DNA of 64,000 bases from Desulfonema magnum (GTDB taxonomy: Bacteria > Desulfobacterota > Desulfobacteria > Desulfobacterales > 4be13). Positions 1 through 11,000 of this stretch are shown piece after piece. The notes under the pieces were generated by a model. That model searched no databases and was not told where the DNA came from. It saw only the letters and a program-made list of their open reading frames with translations. The stretch covers positions 3,224,001 through 3,288,000 of the forward strand of contig NZ_CP061800.1 of assembly GCF_017377395.1 (NCBI RefSeq), given 5' to 3'. Positions within the stretch are counted from its first letter, which is position 1. Each line of letters starts with the position of its first letter. A program made the position numbers and the translations under genes.

Positions 1-58
1 TCAATAATGCGCCAATAATTAACTGTGCGTTGCTTTTTTGTTTTTTTTGTTTCTTCAT
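1..58 (-). CDS. 5' end of an unidentified gene, cut by the window edge
   Basis: Reading leftwards from an ATG at 58, 19 codons are open to the window edge (M-K-K-Q-K-K-Q-K, then S-N-A-Q-L-I-I-G-A-L-L). A good ribosome binding site (AAAGGAG on the minus strand, about 8 bases before the ATG) supports the start. A lysine-rich N-terminus running into a hydrophobic stretch suggests a signal peptide or first membrane helix. Nothing more can be said about function. It is divergent from the surface-protein gene at 1222. Confidence 0.5.
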   Translation of the reverse strand, partial: MKKQKKQKSNAQLIIGALL

Positions 59-594
59 GATAACTTCTCCTTTTGAAATATGCCTGCATTCTTTTTTTAA
101 TGCAGAAGGAATTTAAAGAATGCGGATACAGGTTTTTAAAAAAAGTTTGTCTGTGGCAGACTCGGAGGTTTCTGCTTACCCTGTCTGATATCTTTTTTTA
201 AAAATTATTATAGATGAATGTCGGAGCAGTGAAACCAGTTATGCAGAAACAGGGAACCTGCTCCGCCACACGTTTTTCTTCTCTTCTGAACTGAAAAAGT
301 GAAAACTGTTTCTGATATGGTCAGATGCGCTTCTAACAGTTAAGAATAAGTATTAAATCAACCCTTATACAGTATGAAAGCGTTTGTCAAGAATTCTGAG
401 CCTCATTTTTTGATCTGTTGACATTTTTTAGCAGATTCCAAAGAAAGATTCAGATTTCTGCTTATATCAGGCCGCATGAATGCGGAATGCCGCATACGCT
501 GAAAAATAAATCCGTCCCAAAGATGAAGCATATCTCATTCAGGAGTGCAGGGTGTTTTAATTGCTCTGAGTCCTCCGAAGATAACACAATTAAG

Positions 595-661
595 TACAGG
601 GAAAGCAGATAAGAAAGGGAATATGCCCCTTCCCTTCCTTATCCTTTTTCCTTGTACTTTT
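595..661. repeat. Palindromic repeat, TACAGGGAAA family, copy 1
   Basis: An inverted repeat with arms TACAGGGAAAGCAGATAAG and its imperfect complement ending CCTTGTACTTTTT. A second full copy lies at 7483-7549 and a half copy at about 23158-23190. The trailing T run means it could also act as a terminator. Confidence 0.6.
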
Positions 662-1024
662 TATACCGGCCCGCCATATACACATTTCCGCAGATGTCAT
701 CTCCTCACCTGCCAGGAGAACTGTATGGCTGAAAGCTGAAAGCTGACTTTTTGCCCCGCTCCTGCTCAAAGCATGTTTGCCCTCTGATTTAGCCGTATTG
801 GCGTTCTTCGTGAATACATATGTTTTTTGCCATAATTATAATATAAATTATATCTATGATAAAACAAATAGTTATAAATCTAATAAAAAATTAACCCAAT
901 TATTATAAGAGGTTATTTTATAGGGCGACTGGCATCCAAGTTATAGGGAATTGTTTCTTTTTTTATTGTCAATTAGATAAAATTTTATTTATATTTAAAT
1001 AACTTATTCTATACTGTTTATTTT

Positions 1025-1041
1025 TGGCATAATTCTTGCAT
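1025..1041 (+). promoter_or_regulatory. Sigma-54 (RpoN) promoter for the 2064-aa surface protein
   Basis: The sequence TGGCATAATTCTTGCAT has the invariant GG (-24) and GC (-12) separated by exactly 10 bases, the hallmark of sigma-54 promoters. A near-identical site lies at 11830-11846 ahead of the paralogous gene, and both are followed by a shared GCGTTCTT stretch. Transcription would start near 1053 and give a leader of about 170 bases. The activator is unknown. Confidence 0.75.
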
Positions 1042-1124
1042 AACTTTAAGAAAAAGCGTTCTTATTCTTATAAGTACCAGACCATAAATTTTTTGATATT
1101 TGTCTGAAAAAAAGTCTGGCCGCT

Positions 1125-1178
1125 GATTTTTTATCCCGGAGGGATTTATGAAAATAGTCCGGCAATTCACTGCCGGGG
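1125..1178 (+). repeat. Double-hairpin REP-like motif, copy 1
   Basis: Two small hairpins (TCCCGGAGGGA and CCGGCAATTCACTGCCGG) joined by TTATGAAAATAG. Nearly the same motif is at 7415-7466 just after this gene, and a diverged one at 19629-19676. Here it sits in the presumed leader between the sigma-54 promoter and the ribosome binding site. Confidence 0.65.
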
Positions 1179-1221
1179 GAGAAAATACGCGGATGATGTA
1201 TCGCCGCAAAGGAGGAAAAAA

Positions 1222-4200
1222 ATGAAAGTAAACCGCATGGTTCAAAACGAAATTCCGAAGAGGAAAATCTTCGGAATGGCAGAAATTATCCTTGTAACTA
1301 TAATCTTCATTGTTGCCGTGACAGGGCTTGCATGGGCACAGGCTCCGGCAAATGACAACTTTGCAGATGCAGCACTGCTGGAGGGTGAATTCTGCCAGAT
1401 AACGGTTTCCAATGTGAATGCGACAAGCGAGCCAGATGAGCCGGAACATGCAGATGAATATCCTTGGAGATCAGTCTGGTGGAAATGGACTCCGCCTCAG
1501 ACCAGTTATTTTACGTTTGATACCAAAGAGAGTTCATTTGATACTATACTGGTAATTTACACAGGTTCAAGCTTTGATACTCTGACCGAGGTAGTTGCCA
1601 ACAATGATGAGATTGAGGATGACGACTATAGCAGTGTGACTTTTCAAGCTATGGCGGAAACTCAGTATTATATTCTTGTGGACGGATATGATAATGCTTC
1701 CGGCAATATTATTTTGAACTGGAAATTTGCTGATCGTCCGGAAAATGATGACTTCGCCAGTGCTTTGGTAATGGAGGGTTTGAAGGGAAATATAGCAGGT
1801 TCAAATATGGAAGCCACGAAAGAGGCGAGTGAACCGGATCATGCTGGTAGAACATACTGCAAAAAATCAGTATGGTGGAAATGGACTGCCCCGGAAACCA
1901 ATTATTTTTTCTTCGAATCATTCGGCACTTTTGACACGCTTCTTTCAGTTTACACAGGTTCGGATGTCAGCCATCTGACAGAGGTTGCCAATAGCGGATA
2001 TTGGGAGGAAAGTCTGACGGTTCTGGCTCAGGCAGGTGTTCAATATCACATTGCTGTGGATATGGGGGACAGCTATTGCGGAGATTATTACCTATGCTGG
2101 ACTATCGCAGATCGTCCTGAAAATGACGATTTTGCAAGTGCGCCGCTGCTGTCAGGAGACTCAGGTCAGGCAACAGGATCAAATAAACAAGCCATGAAAG
2201 AAGCGGGAGAGCCGGACCATGGGGACAACAAAGGAGGAAAATCCGTATGGTGGAAGTGGACTGCTCCCCGGAGTGACTTTTTTCTGTTTAATACTCTCGA
2301 AAGCTTCTTTGACACAACGCTTGCTGTTTATACAGGCTCGGACATTAATAATCTGACAGAAATAACGAGTAACAACAATGGTAGGAAAAATGGCAGAAAC
2401 ACCCTTCAAAGCGTTGTAACTTTTCAGGCCGAGACAGGTGCGGAGTATTATATCGCTGTTGACGGAGCTTATGGAGAAACCGGACAGATTGATCTCAGAT
2501 GGGAAAGCGTAATGCCGCTGCCAAGCGACGATATTGAAGATGCTTTCGGGCTGACAGGGCTGAACGGACAGGCATATGGTTCAAATATCAGGGCCACCCA
2601 GGAGGAGAGCGACGAACCGGATCACGCGGGCAAAGAAGGCGGAAAATCCGTATGGTGGTCATGGTATGCGCCGCAAGCAGGTTCTTTTTCCTTTGATACC
2701 CACGGCAGTTCCTTTGATACGCTCCTTGCAATTTACACAATCCCACCTGACAAAGACATTGACGTTGATTATCTGACAGAAATAGCAGCCAGCGATAATG
2801 ACGGAAACCCGGATAATACCAGCAGCCTGACTTTTCAGGCTCAGGCGGGCCTCCGATACTATATTGCCACAGACGGATATAATGGAGATTCAGGCGATAT
2901 CTTACTGAACTGGAGAACGGGGCCTCCGAATGGTGTTTTTGCAAATGCGTCGGAATTGACAGGAGCATCAGGACAGGCTTGCGGTTCAAATCTGAATGCG
3001 ACAACAGAAATAGGAGAGACTGTTATCACCGAGAATGCAGGGGGAAAATCTGTCTGGTGGACTTGGGTTGCTCCGAAAGATGATAATTTTGCTTTTAATA
3101 CGCATGGCAGTTCTTTTGACACGCTTCTTGCTGTTTACACAGGTTCAGGCATAAATGATCTGACAAAAATAGCAAGCAACGATGATGAAGGGAGTGAAAA
3201 TACCAGCAGTGTGACCTTTGGGGCGCAGGCAGGCATTCGATATTATATTGCGGTGGACGGAAAAGACAGACAGGAAGGCAATATTATACTGAACTGGAAA
3301 TTCTCCGCTGCCAGTCATATTTATAAATTTGAACGGATGTGGCCCGGGTTGCAGCAGCCCTGGTACCTCAATCCGGTGGGTGTGGCCACAGACAGCAACG
3401 GTTTTATTTATGTGGCAGATTTTGACAGCTATCGTGTCCAGAAATTCACCTCAGACGGCAGATTTGTTGCCAAATGGGGAGGCAGGGGATACGGGGATGG
3501 AGAATTCTCCGGTCTTCAGGGATTAACAGTGGATAATAACGGATTCGTTTATGTGGCAGATACTTATAACCATCGCATTCAGAAATTTACTTCAGATGGG
3601 CGATTCGTCGCCAAATGGGGACGCATAGGTAGCGAAGATGGGCAATTTCAAGGGCCGACTGGTATCATCACGGATGATGACGGATTTGTCTATGTGGTTG
3701 ATTCTGGAAATGATCGGATTCAGAAATTCACCTCGGATGGTCAGTTCCAGACTAAATGGATAACCTGTGACAGTGGTGAAGAGAGATTTTCAAATCCTCA
3801 CGGCATAGCAAGAGATGGGATGGGAATTATCTATGTAGTTCTTGACAGCTCTGAACCTTCTATTCGGAAGTTCACCTCAGATGGGGAACTTATCGGGAAA
3901 TGGGGAACTTATGGCAAAGGAGAGGGAGAACTCTGGGGACCCCGTGATATAGCAACAGATACCGAAGGTTATGTTTATGTAGCTGATACTCGTAACAATC
4001 GTGTCCAGAAGTTCACATCAGAAGGAGATTTTGTCGCTGAATTAAAGACTTATAGTGATGGCGACAGATATTATGACGGCCCATACGGCGTAACCACAGA
4101 TGCCAGCGGCTTTGTCTATGTGGCGGATTACTCAAACCTTTGTATTCATAAATTCTCATCAGACAATCAGTTTGTGAGCAAATGGGGAAGCAGAGGAAAT

Positions 4201-7200
4201 GAAGACGGTGAATTTTATGGTCCTGTTGATATAGCAACAGACAATGAAGGTTATATTTATGTGGATGATACAGGAAACAACCGAATCCAGAAATTCTCAC
4301 CTGACGGACAATTTATCGCCAAGTGGGAACAAGAAACCGGCGATTACAGCATTTTTGATAATTCTGACACAGCCTTAGATAGCAATGGCTTCTTTTATGT
4401 TCTTGATTCCGCAAATGATTCAGTTGAAAAATTTGATCCGGAGGGACACCTTGTAAAAAGATGGGGATCAGAAGGAAGCGGAGACGGACAGTTTGACGGA
4501 CTTGGAAGCATAGCTGTGGATAGTAATGATTTTATTTATGTGACAGATAAGGGGAATAGCCGTATCCAAAAATTCACATCAGACGGAGTCTTTATTACAG
4601 CTTTCGGAGAGTTCGGATCCAATCCCGGACAGTTGGCTTATCCGAGAGGTCTGGCAATAAGCAGTGATGGTAAAGTTTATGTTTCAGATACCGGCAACAA
4701 CCGCGTCCAGGTTTTCAAGCCCACCCTGACAAAAGACAAAACCAAGGCCATCGTACTCGCTGGAGGCGGGCCTTATGAGAATGCCTCTGGCGGCCGGTTA
4801 AAGGAAAACACCCTGTGGGAAGCGACTCAGCTGAGTGCCAACTTTGCCTACCGTGCGCTGACCTATCAGGGCTTCACCAAAGACAGCATTTTCTACCTCA
4901 GTTCGGACACCCAGCTTGATCTGGACGGCAACGGCGAAGCTGACGACGTGGACAGAGATGCCACCAACGCCAACCTGGAATATGCCATCACCGAATGGGC
5001 AAAGGATGCGGACAGCCTTGTGATTTATATCACAGACCATGGCGGAGACAATGTTTTTCGGATGAGTCGTACAGAAACCTTGTCCTCGGGAGAACTGGAT
5101 TCATGGCTGGATACCCTCCAGCAGACCATGCCCGGAAAGGTGATCGTGGTCTATGATGCCTGCGAATCCGGGAGTTTCGTTACAATGCTCACGCCGCCGG
5201 CGGACAAAGAGCGTATCGTAGTCGCCAGCACCTCGCCTGACGAACCTGCTTATTTTGTCACCCAGGGTTCCGTGTCCTTCTCCGGCTATTTTTGGACCCA
5301 TGTGTTTAACGGATTCGACGTGAGGGACGCTTTCGATTTCTCAAAACAGGCCATGGAATCTCCCACGGAATTCCAGCATCCGCTCCTGGATGCTGACAGC
5401 GATGGCATGGGAAACAGCTCGGAAGATTACCAGCTTGCACAGAATGTTTATATTGGTAACGGTACAGATATGCCGGGACTGGGACCTGACATTGAAACTG
5501 TGTCCTGCGTGCCTGCGGAGGAGACCACTTTCTTCCGCATGACCGCTTCCGGCGTGACAGACGAAGACGGCGTTGTATGTGTATGGGCCGTGATCCGTCC
5601 CCCGGATTATAATCCTGGAGCATCCAGCAGCGCGGTGCAGTCGCTCCCATCTGTTGATCTCATTCCGCTACAGGATCAGGCAGGCATTTATGAGAAAGTT
5701 TATGACGGATTCAACATCAGGGGAACATATCAGATAGCAGTTTACGCCAAAGACAGAAACGGAAACACCTCTGTTTACGGAGAACCGCTCTCAGTGACAG
5801 TTGAAAATCCCCTGACACGGAGGGCCATCATCGTTGCCGGAGGCCCTGACCCCTGGGATAATCCCCTCTGGCCCGCGATTGAGAAAAACGCTGCCCTGGC
5901 TTATGAAGCCCTGAAATTCCAGGGATACGGCGATGAAGGCGACAGAGATGACATTTATCTCATCAGCCCGGCAAACATCCCGGGGCAGACCGATTCGCAT
6001 GTTCCTCCGAGCGTGGATAATCTGAGACATGCCATTGAAACCTGGGCAGCGCAAAACCTCGGGGACCTTGTGTTGTATATGACTGGAAATGCCGAGAGCG
6101 GGGCCTTCCGACTCAGCAGCACGGAAAACCTGCTGTCTGCGGATTTGGACCAGTATCTTGATCACCTTCAGAACAGCACATCAGCCAAGGTGACGGTGAT
6201 TTACGATGCCTGCGGTTCGGGAGCTTTTCTTTCATCCCTGACAACGCCGGAAGCAAAGGACAGGATACTGATATCCAGTGCCACGGGAGATCAATGCCCC
6301 AATTTCGTTTCAGAGGGTTCCATCTCTTTTTCCCAATATTTCTGGAACAACGTGATAGATGGAATGAACATCCGGGATGCATTCAAGTGGGCATCTGAGG
6401 CAGTCAGAAACCTTGGGCAGATTCCCACGCTGGATGCCAACAGCGACGGTTTAAGCGACGGAATATCTGACAAAAGAATTGCCCAAAAATTCAGCATCGG
6501 TGCCGGAATCATGCTGGCCGGAGATGATCCGATCATCGGAGCCGTGTCTGTATCCCCCGGAATATTGAACGGAGAGACTTCCGTGACAATACAGGCCGAA
6601 AATGTGACCGCCACCGGCGCTGTGGGAAAAGTTCTGGCACTCGTCATGCCGCCGGATACCAGTCTCACAGAGGCATTGACGAATTTGCCAATAGTGGAAC
6701 TGACAGATATGGGGAATGGTGTGTATAAGGGAATTTACAGCGATTTTTCCCAAGTCGGCATATATCGGATTATCATCTATGCAGCAGATGAGGCAGGCAA
6801 TTTATCTCAGCCTTTGGCAAGTCAGATTGAACAGAAAGTTCAGACAGAAACGTCTTCGGAACCTGACATCCTTGAAATCTCGCTGGCTCGTGATGCGTCG
6901 GCGAATCTCACGGTTTATGATTCTGAAAACAGGGCGTGCGGCAAGAATTCATGCGACATTCCGGGAGCGGCTTATGAAACCGGAGCCAGCGGGGAACAGA
7001 TCATCTCCCTGACCGAACTGACAGAGGGAAACTGGCGTGCGGTTCTTCACGGCACGCAAACCGGCCCCTGTGATCTGACAGTAAGCTCCTTTCATGGAAC
7101 GACCGAATTTTTCTCAGAAACAAGAACGGCGGAGATCAAAGCCCATCAGGTGCTAAGATTGGACATTTCCGTGTCTTCCGAACTGACATTTACTGTTTCA

Positions 7201-7416
7201 GAGCCAAAGATTCCCGAAGGACCTGACGGAAACCCGCTTTGGTATGATTTTGACGGTGACGGAGACACGGACGATGATGACATAAACCGTGTGAGTTCGA
7301 TATGGAACACCCAGGCTGGAGATGCGGAATTCGACGCATTTTACGATCTTGATGACGACGGCACCATCACGATTCTTGACATCATGCCGGTAGCCAATAG
7401 CAAATCTGTCCGGTGA
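1222..7416 (+). CDS. Giant secreted protein: WWKW repeats, NHL propeller, tandem caspase-like domains, dockerin-like tail
   Basis: 2064 aa. The start follows AAAGGAGG by a good distance. Residues 1-39 form a signal peptide (hydrophobic 20-38, AWA-Q cut). Five repeats of about 130 aa follow (about 43-695), each with S-V-W-W-K/S/T-W near residues 84, 216, 342, 475 and 610, probably jelly-roll domains. About ten NHL repeats (699-1169; QKFTSDG and KWG motifs) build a beta-propeller. A clan-CD, C13-type peptidase domain (1174-1400) shows His1273 in TDHGG and Cys1314 in DACESG. An Ig-like domain follows, then a second caspase-like domain (1534-1755) that keeps Cys1664 but has Asn1623 where His is expected. 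The C-terminus has two calcium-loop motifs (2009-2020, 2042-2053), dockerin-like, ending DIMPVANSKS. Domain order is seen in the sequence; protease activity and surface role are inferred. Confidence 0.85.
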   Translation: MKVNRMVQNEIPKRKIFGMAEIILVTIIFIVAVTGLAWAQAPANDNFADAALLEGEFCQITVSNVNATSEPDEPEHADEYPWRSVWWKWTPPQTSYFTFDTKESSFDTILVIYTGSSFDTLTEVVANNDEIEDDDYSSVTFQAMAETQYYILVDGYDNASGNIILNWKFADRPENDDFASALVMEGLKGNIAGSNMEATKEASEPDHAGRTYCKKSVWWKWTAPETNYFFFESFGTFDTLLSVYTGSDVSHLTEVANSGYWEESLTVLAQAGVQYHIAVDMGDSYCGDYYLCWTIADRPENDDFASAPLLSGDSGQATGSNKQAMKEAGEPDHGDNKGGKSVWWKWTAPRSDFFLFNTLESFFDTTLAVYTGSDINNLTEITSNNNGRKNGRNTLQSVVTFQAETGAEYYIAVDGAYGETGQIDLRWESVMPLPSDDIEDAFGLTGLNGQAYGSNIRATQEESDEPDHAGKEGGKSVWWSWYAPQAGSFSFDTHGSSFDTLLAIYTIPPDKDIDVDYLTEIAASDNDGNPDNTSSLTFQAQAGLRYYIATDGYNGDSGDILLNWRTGPPNGVFANASELTGASGQACGSNLNATTEIGETVITENAGGKSVWWTWVAPKDDNFAFNTHGSSFDTLLAVYTGSGINDLTKIASNDDEGSENTSSVTFGAQAGIRYYIAVDGKDRQEGNIILNWKFSAASHIYKFERMWPGLQQPWYLNPVGVATDSNGFIYVADFDSYRVQKFTSDGRFVAKWGGRGYGDGEFSGLQGLTVDNNGFVYVADTYNHRIQKFTSDGRFVAKWGRIGSEDGQFQGPTGIITDDDGFVYVVDSGNDRIQKFTSDGQFQTKWITCDSGEERFSNPHGIARDGMGIIYVVLDSSEPSIRKFTSDGELIGKWGTYGKGEGELWGPRDIATDTEGYVYVADTRNNRVQKFTSEGDFVAELKTYSDGDRYYDGPYGVTTDASGFVYVADYSNLCIHKFSSDNQFVSKWGSRGNEDGEFYGPVDIATDNEGYIYVDDTGNNRIQKFSPDGQFIAKWEQETGDYSIFDNSDTALDSNGFFYVLDSANDSVEKFDPEGHLVKRWGSEGSGDGQFDGLGSIAVDSNDFIYVTDKGNSRIQKFTSDGVFITAFGEFGSNPGQLAYPRGLAISSDGKVYVSDTGNNRVQVFKPTLTKDKTKAIVLAGGGPYENASGGRLKENTLWEATQLSANFAYRALTYQGFTKDSIFYLSSDTQLDLDGNGEADDVDRDATNANLEYAITEWAKDADSLVIYITDHGGDNVFRMSRTETLSSGELDSWLDTLQQTMPGKVIVVYDACESGSFVTMLTPPADKERIVVASTSPDEPAYFVTQGSVSFSGYFWTHVFNGFDVRDAFDFSKQAMESPTEFQHPLLDADSDGMGNSSEDYQLAQNVYIGNGTDMPGLGPDIETVSCVPAEETTFFRMTASGVTDEDGVVCVWAVIRPPDYNPGASSSAVQSLPSVDLIPLQDQAGIYEKVYDGFNIRGTYQIAVYAKDRNGNTSVYGEPLSVTVENPLTRRAIIVAGGPDPWDNPLWPAIEKNAALAYEALKFQGYGDEGDRDDIYLISPANIPGQTDSHVPPSVDNLRHAIETWAAQNLGDLVLYMTGNAESGAFRLSSTENLLSADLDQYLDHLQNSTSAKVTVIYDACGSGAFLSSLTTPEAKDRILISSATGDQCPNFVSEGSISFSQYFWNNVIDGMNIRDAFKWASEAVRNLGQIPTLDANSDGLSDGISDKRIAQKFSIGAGIMLAGDDPIIGAVSVSPGILNGETSVTIQAENVTATGAVGKVLALVMPPDTSLTEALTNLPIVELTDMGNGVYKGIYSDFSQVGIYRIIIYAADEAGNLSQPLASQIEQKVQTETSSEPDILEISLARDASANLTVYDSENRACGKNSCDIPGAAYETGASGEQIISLTELTEGNWRAVLHGTQTGPCDLTVSSFHGTTEFFSETRTAEIKAHQVLRLDISVSSELTFTVSEPKIPEGPDGNPLWYDFDGDGDTDDDDINRVSSIWNTQAGDAEFDAFYDLDDDGTITILDIMPVANSKSVR

Positions 7417-7466
7417 TTTTTTGTCCCGTAGGGACATATGAAAATAGTCCGGCGATTTATTGCCGG
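7415..7466 (+). repeat. Double-hairpin REP-like motif, copy 2
   Basis: Starts at the stop codon of the preceding gene. Hairpins GTCCCGTAGGGAC and CCGGCGATTTATTGCCGG are joined by ATATGAAAATAG. It is almost the same as the copy at 1125-1178, so the gene at 1222 is bracketed by the two. Confidence 0.65.
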
Positions 7467-7482
7467 AATGGAACTCAGAAAA

Positions 7483-7549
7483 TACAGGGAAAACAGATAA
7501 GAAAAGGAAAGATACTTCCCTTTCTTATCTCTTTTCCCTGTACTTTTTT
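7483..7549 (+). terminator. Long hairpin followed by a T run; TACAGGGAAA family, copy 2
   Basis: Arms TACAGGGAAAACAGATAAG and CTTATCTCTTTTCCCTGTA form a long hairpin directly followed by CTTTTTT. The shape suits an intrinsic terminator for the gene ending at 7416, but the same sequence at 595 shows it is a dispersed repeat. Confidence 0.55.
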
Positions 7550-7779
7550 CAAGCCCGACCCCTCAGGCGGCACAGCGACAGATAAAACCCTTTTCTGACA
7601 TTAACAGAAATAAAGGAAATATTCAGGATGTTATAATCCCCTTCATCTACATGGATTAGCGATAAGCAAGGATTATTCGGTTATGCCATGGAAATCGGTG
7701 GTGTTCCAAAACTGGACTTGATTCGGTATTTGCTAAATTGATTCAAAGGGTTAATCGGACAATTGCCTGAACCCTGATT

Positions 7780-7874
7780 AAACGCTTATAGAAAAAGCCG
7801 GGTTTTTCGCCCCCGGTCATGAAAATATTTTCAGATGAAAAACCCGGCTTTTCAAAATGTATTTTCATGGTAAA
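7780..7874 (+). repeat. 94-bp AAGCCGGG palindromic element, copy 1
   Basis: Contains GAAAAAGCCGGGTTTTT and AAAAACCCGGCTTTTC as inverted arms, a central CCCCCGGTCATGAAAAT, and ends TGTATTTTCATGGTAAA. Full copies lie at 36916-37009 (inverted) and 59845-59937. No open frame; a non-autonomous element or REP-like repeat. Confidence 0.7.
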
Positions 7875-8063
7875 CAGATACTTAATCCTGTCAATCTTTG
7901 AATCCTTTTATCAGGGTTCGGACAAAGGGTTCGGACAACATGAAAAAAAATTTCAAAAAAAATGTCCTCAAAAATCAGTTTCGGACATTGACAATTATAA
8001 AAAGGAAAAAGCAGAGGTTTCATAATGTTTATTAACGGCAAACAAAAAGAAAGGAGCAGGAAA

Positions 8064-11000
8064 ATGACAAGTGTAAAAAGAAATTCGGTTCTCTCATTTG
8101 TATTCATTCTGGTAATGGCTTTATCATTATTTCTTATAACCGCAAACAGCATGGCACAGGTGACGCCGGGAGACGAATCCAAAGGGCATGTCACATTGAA
8201 TCCGGGGTATATCAAAGGAACTGTGTCCATAGGAAATGAGGACAATAACAGCGTGACAGTATCCAGCGCCAGGATATGGGCAATAAGCAAAGACGCCTCA
8301 GGCAACCAGCTTCGTTCCGAAGTCACCATCGGCTCGGAACTTGGAAATTACGAACTGACCGTGCATATTCCCGATGAGACATGGAAGGTGAACGGAACTC
8401 AGGAATACACGGTTTACTGCCGGGTGTATTACAAGGAGGGAGCTTCCAAAGCAGACCTCAATTTTCAAAGCCAAGTTGTCAGTGTATCGTATCAGGCCAC
8501 GTCTGATTTGGATTTCGTGCTGAACGGCGCCTGGGTTCATGGCAACCTCGAGACCAACTGCGGTCTGGATTACGGATGGCTTTACACCAGGGACAGCAAC
8601 AACACCTGTTATACAAGGATAAAGTTCGGAGCGGACGGGAATATTCATTTTCCGGTGCGTGCGAATACGGAAAGCACAGTGCAGGGAACAGCGACCATGA
8701 AAAACGGCTGGGTTTATCACCTGGATGAGCAGTCCGTAAATGTCGGCAAAGGCATGGTAAAACAGCTTGACTGGAGACTCTGGTGCGATTCAGGATGTTC
8801 CGGCGAAATCAGCGGAAATATGAACCTTCACGGACTGGGAACAAATGTTCTCGACAGACATAAAGTCTATGTGACAGGCGCAACGAACAGGGATGTCTCT
8901 CTTACCAGTGACGGGCCTTATTCCCTGGCAGAACTCCGTCCCGGAGATCATCAGTTTTATGCACAGAGCTGGTTTAACAGCGATGACGATTATTTTGAAT
9001 ATCCTCAGAATTTTTATGCGAAAATAAATGATCTGACCTGCGCCGGTTTAACCAGAGATGTGTCACACACGGCAGCTTTTATCAACGGAAAGATCACCTT
9101 TGCCAAAGATGCCACAGTCGTAGCCTTCAAAGATGATCAGGAAGGCATGGATCCTCCCATGGCAAGCGTGAGATGGGCAAGCATATACGGACACGGCATT
9201 CCCAATACACCTTCGGCCCAGGGCAGGAGTCGTGACAAAATCAATACTGCGGACGGCAGATATGATATGATTCTGACCGATGGAAAATGGAATCTCTATC
9301 ACACCGAAGTTAATTTTTTCCACGAAAACATTGACCTTTGCGGCAGAGGAGAAGAACGATATCTGAATTCCACCCTGTATATCAATGATCATACTCGGAA
9401 GGATAATGGGAATGAAATTACGCTGGCGAAAGGGCAGACAGTCAGTAACAACGATTTCACTTATGAAACCGGTTCCGTCACCCTGAAATATTATGTCAAC
9501 GACGGGGGAACCGGGACGCTGAAAAACCCGTATCTCACAGCCACAAGCCATGTGAAAGACGAGGATGGCAAGACAAAGACCTATACGATAGCCAATGCTT
9601 CTGGCCGCCCGAATGTGGAAACCAGCGAGGGAGAGGTCACTTTTATCGGCATTCCCGGCAAATATGTTGTTCAGCCCAAAGCCATAGTGAACGGCGCATC
9701 CGCAACCTTCGGAGAACAGGTGATCTACGTCATCGGCGGTGTGTGCCGGGTGTTTGAAATGGGCGCGCCGACGCTTGATGTGGAAGGCCCGGCCCCCGGA
9801 TTTCACACCTGCGCTGAAAACGTCACAGTCTCAGGAAAGGCAACAGATGAGAAAGGTGTCACTGCCATAACTGTCAATGGAATTCCTGCGGATTTTACAC
9901 CCACAGACAATCCTGAGGACCCCGAGGAAGTCTTCTTCAGCATCACCATTGATCTGAAGGACGGCGCAAACAGCATTGAAACCACTGTTGAAAATGCCGA
10001 CGGAAAGACTGCCTCGGAAACCAGAACAGTGAACGGTTACACCGCAGGTGTCTTCACCGTGGAAGAGAGCGGTGAGATCAGGGTGGATTATCTCTATGAC
10101 GGCGGAAACTATGAGCCGGAAATCGGTCTTTTCAGCCTTTCAGGAATGGAGGAACTGGAACCAAATTCAGATGCGTTCATAAAGGAAGCAGTGACACGGG
10201 TGATGTCGGACAGCGAAAACGGGCATATCATCCTGAGAGATGCGGAAGACGGCGCACGTTTTCCTGACGGATACCTTGGCGGTTCAGAGGAATCCAGCAG
10301 AAATATCGGGGATTACACACCTGTAAGGAAGTTTGAGATGCACCCCGGAGACCGGCTGGCAATGGTGATGATTCCTGACGCGACCTTCGCGGAAATTGAC
10401 TTGGACAGCGCCGTGACAAATGATCCCCGGAAACGGCCTATTTTCTCGCTTGCGTCACCCAATCCGGGCCTGGGGCTGTATTACGGTCAGATCGCAAATG
10501 TGGGCGACGCGGGGAACGCCTTTGTGTTCGAGGATAACCCGGCCTTCAACAGCGACAGGGATTACAATGACATCGTGGTTCAGGTAAAGGGCGTGACCGT
10601 ATGCTCTCCCACACTGGACGGGCTGATCGCAGACGGTTATATGGAACAAAGCGACGACTGGAGAGTTGTGGAGAATCCGCTGGAAGAGCATATCGAAGTC
10701 TCGGAACCCACGCCGGAAACCCTCTGGATGACCGTGACCCTGAAGTCTCCGGCTGATCTGCTGGTCTATGATCCCCGGGGAAATGTGATCGGCAAGGAAG
10801 GCGGCTACATTCCGGGCGCAACCTTTGAGGTTGACGAAAACGGCCATCAGATTGTTTCCCTGCCTGCTCTGGAAGAAGGCGAGTATAAGATTGTGCTTCG
10901 GGCCATCGGACACGGGGGGTTGTGTCATCTGGAGGTGAAGGGATGGCAGGGGAAGAGCGAACTTCTGGCAAAAGAGGAGCCGTTTGTGATAGAGCCGCAT

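Larger units (their letters stand above)
59..1221. other. Intergenic region between divergent genes
   Basis: About 1.16 kb with no convincing gene; short open frames at 418-739 show no coding character. It holds a palindromic repeat (595-661), a very AT-rich stretch (about 820-1020) that could bend or bind IHF, a sigma-54 promoter (1025-1041) and a double-hairpin motif (1125-1178) in the presumed leader of the gene at 1222. Confidence 0.6.
7417..8063. other. Intergenic region with three palindromic elements
   Basis: Besides the double-hairpin motif it contains the TACAGGGAAA palindrome (7483-7549) and the 94-bp AAGCCGGG element (7780-7874). No promoter like those at 1025 and 11830 was found, and no gene is visible. 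Confidence 0.6.

Noticed and set aside
5821..6490. Second caspase-like domain of the 1222 protein as an active protease
   Set aside because: The His motif is replaced by TGNAE; only Cys is kept.
9063..9806. 247-aa minus-strand frame within the DUF4114 gene, and a 279-aa one at 10455-11294
   Set aside because: Lie opposite a well-supported coding sequence and show no family features or ribosome binding site.
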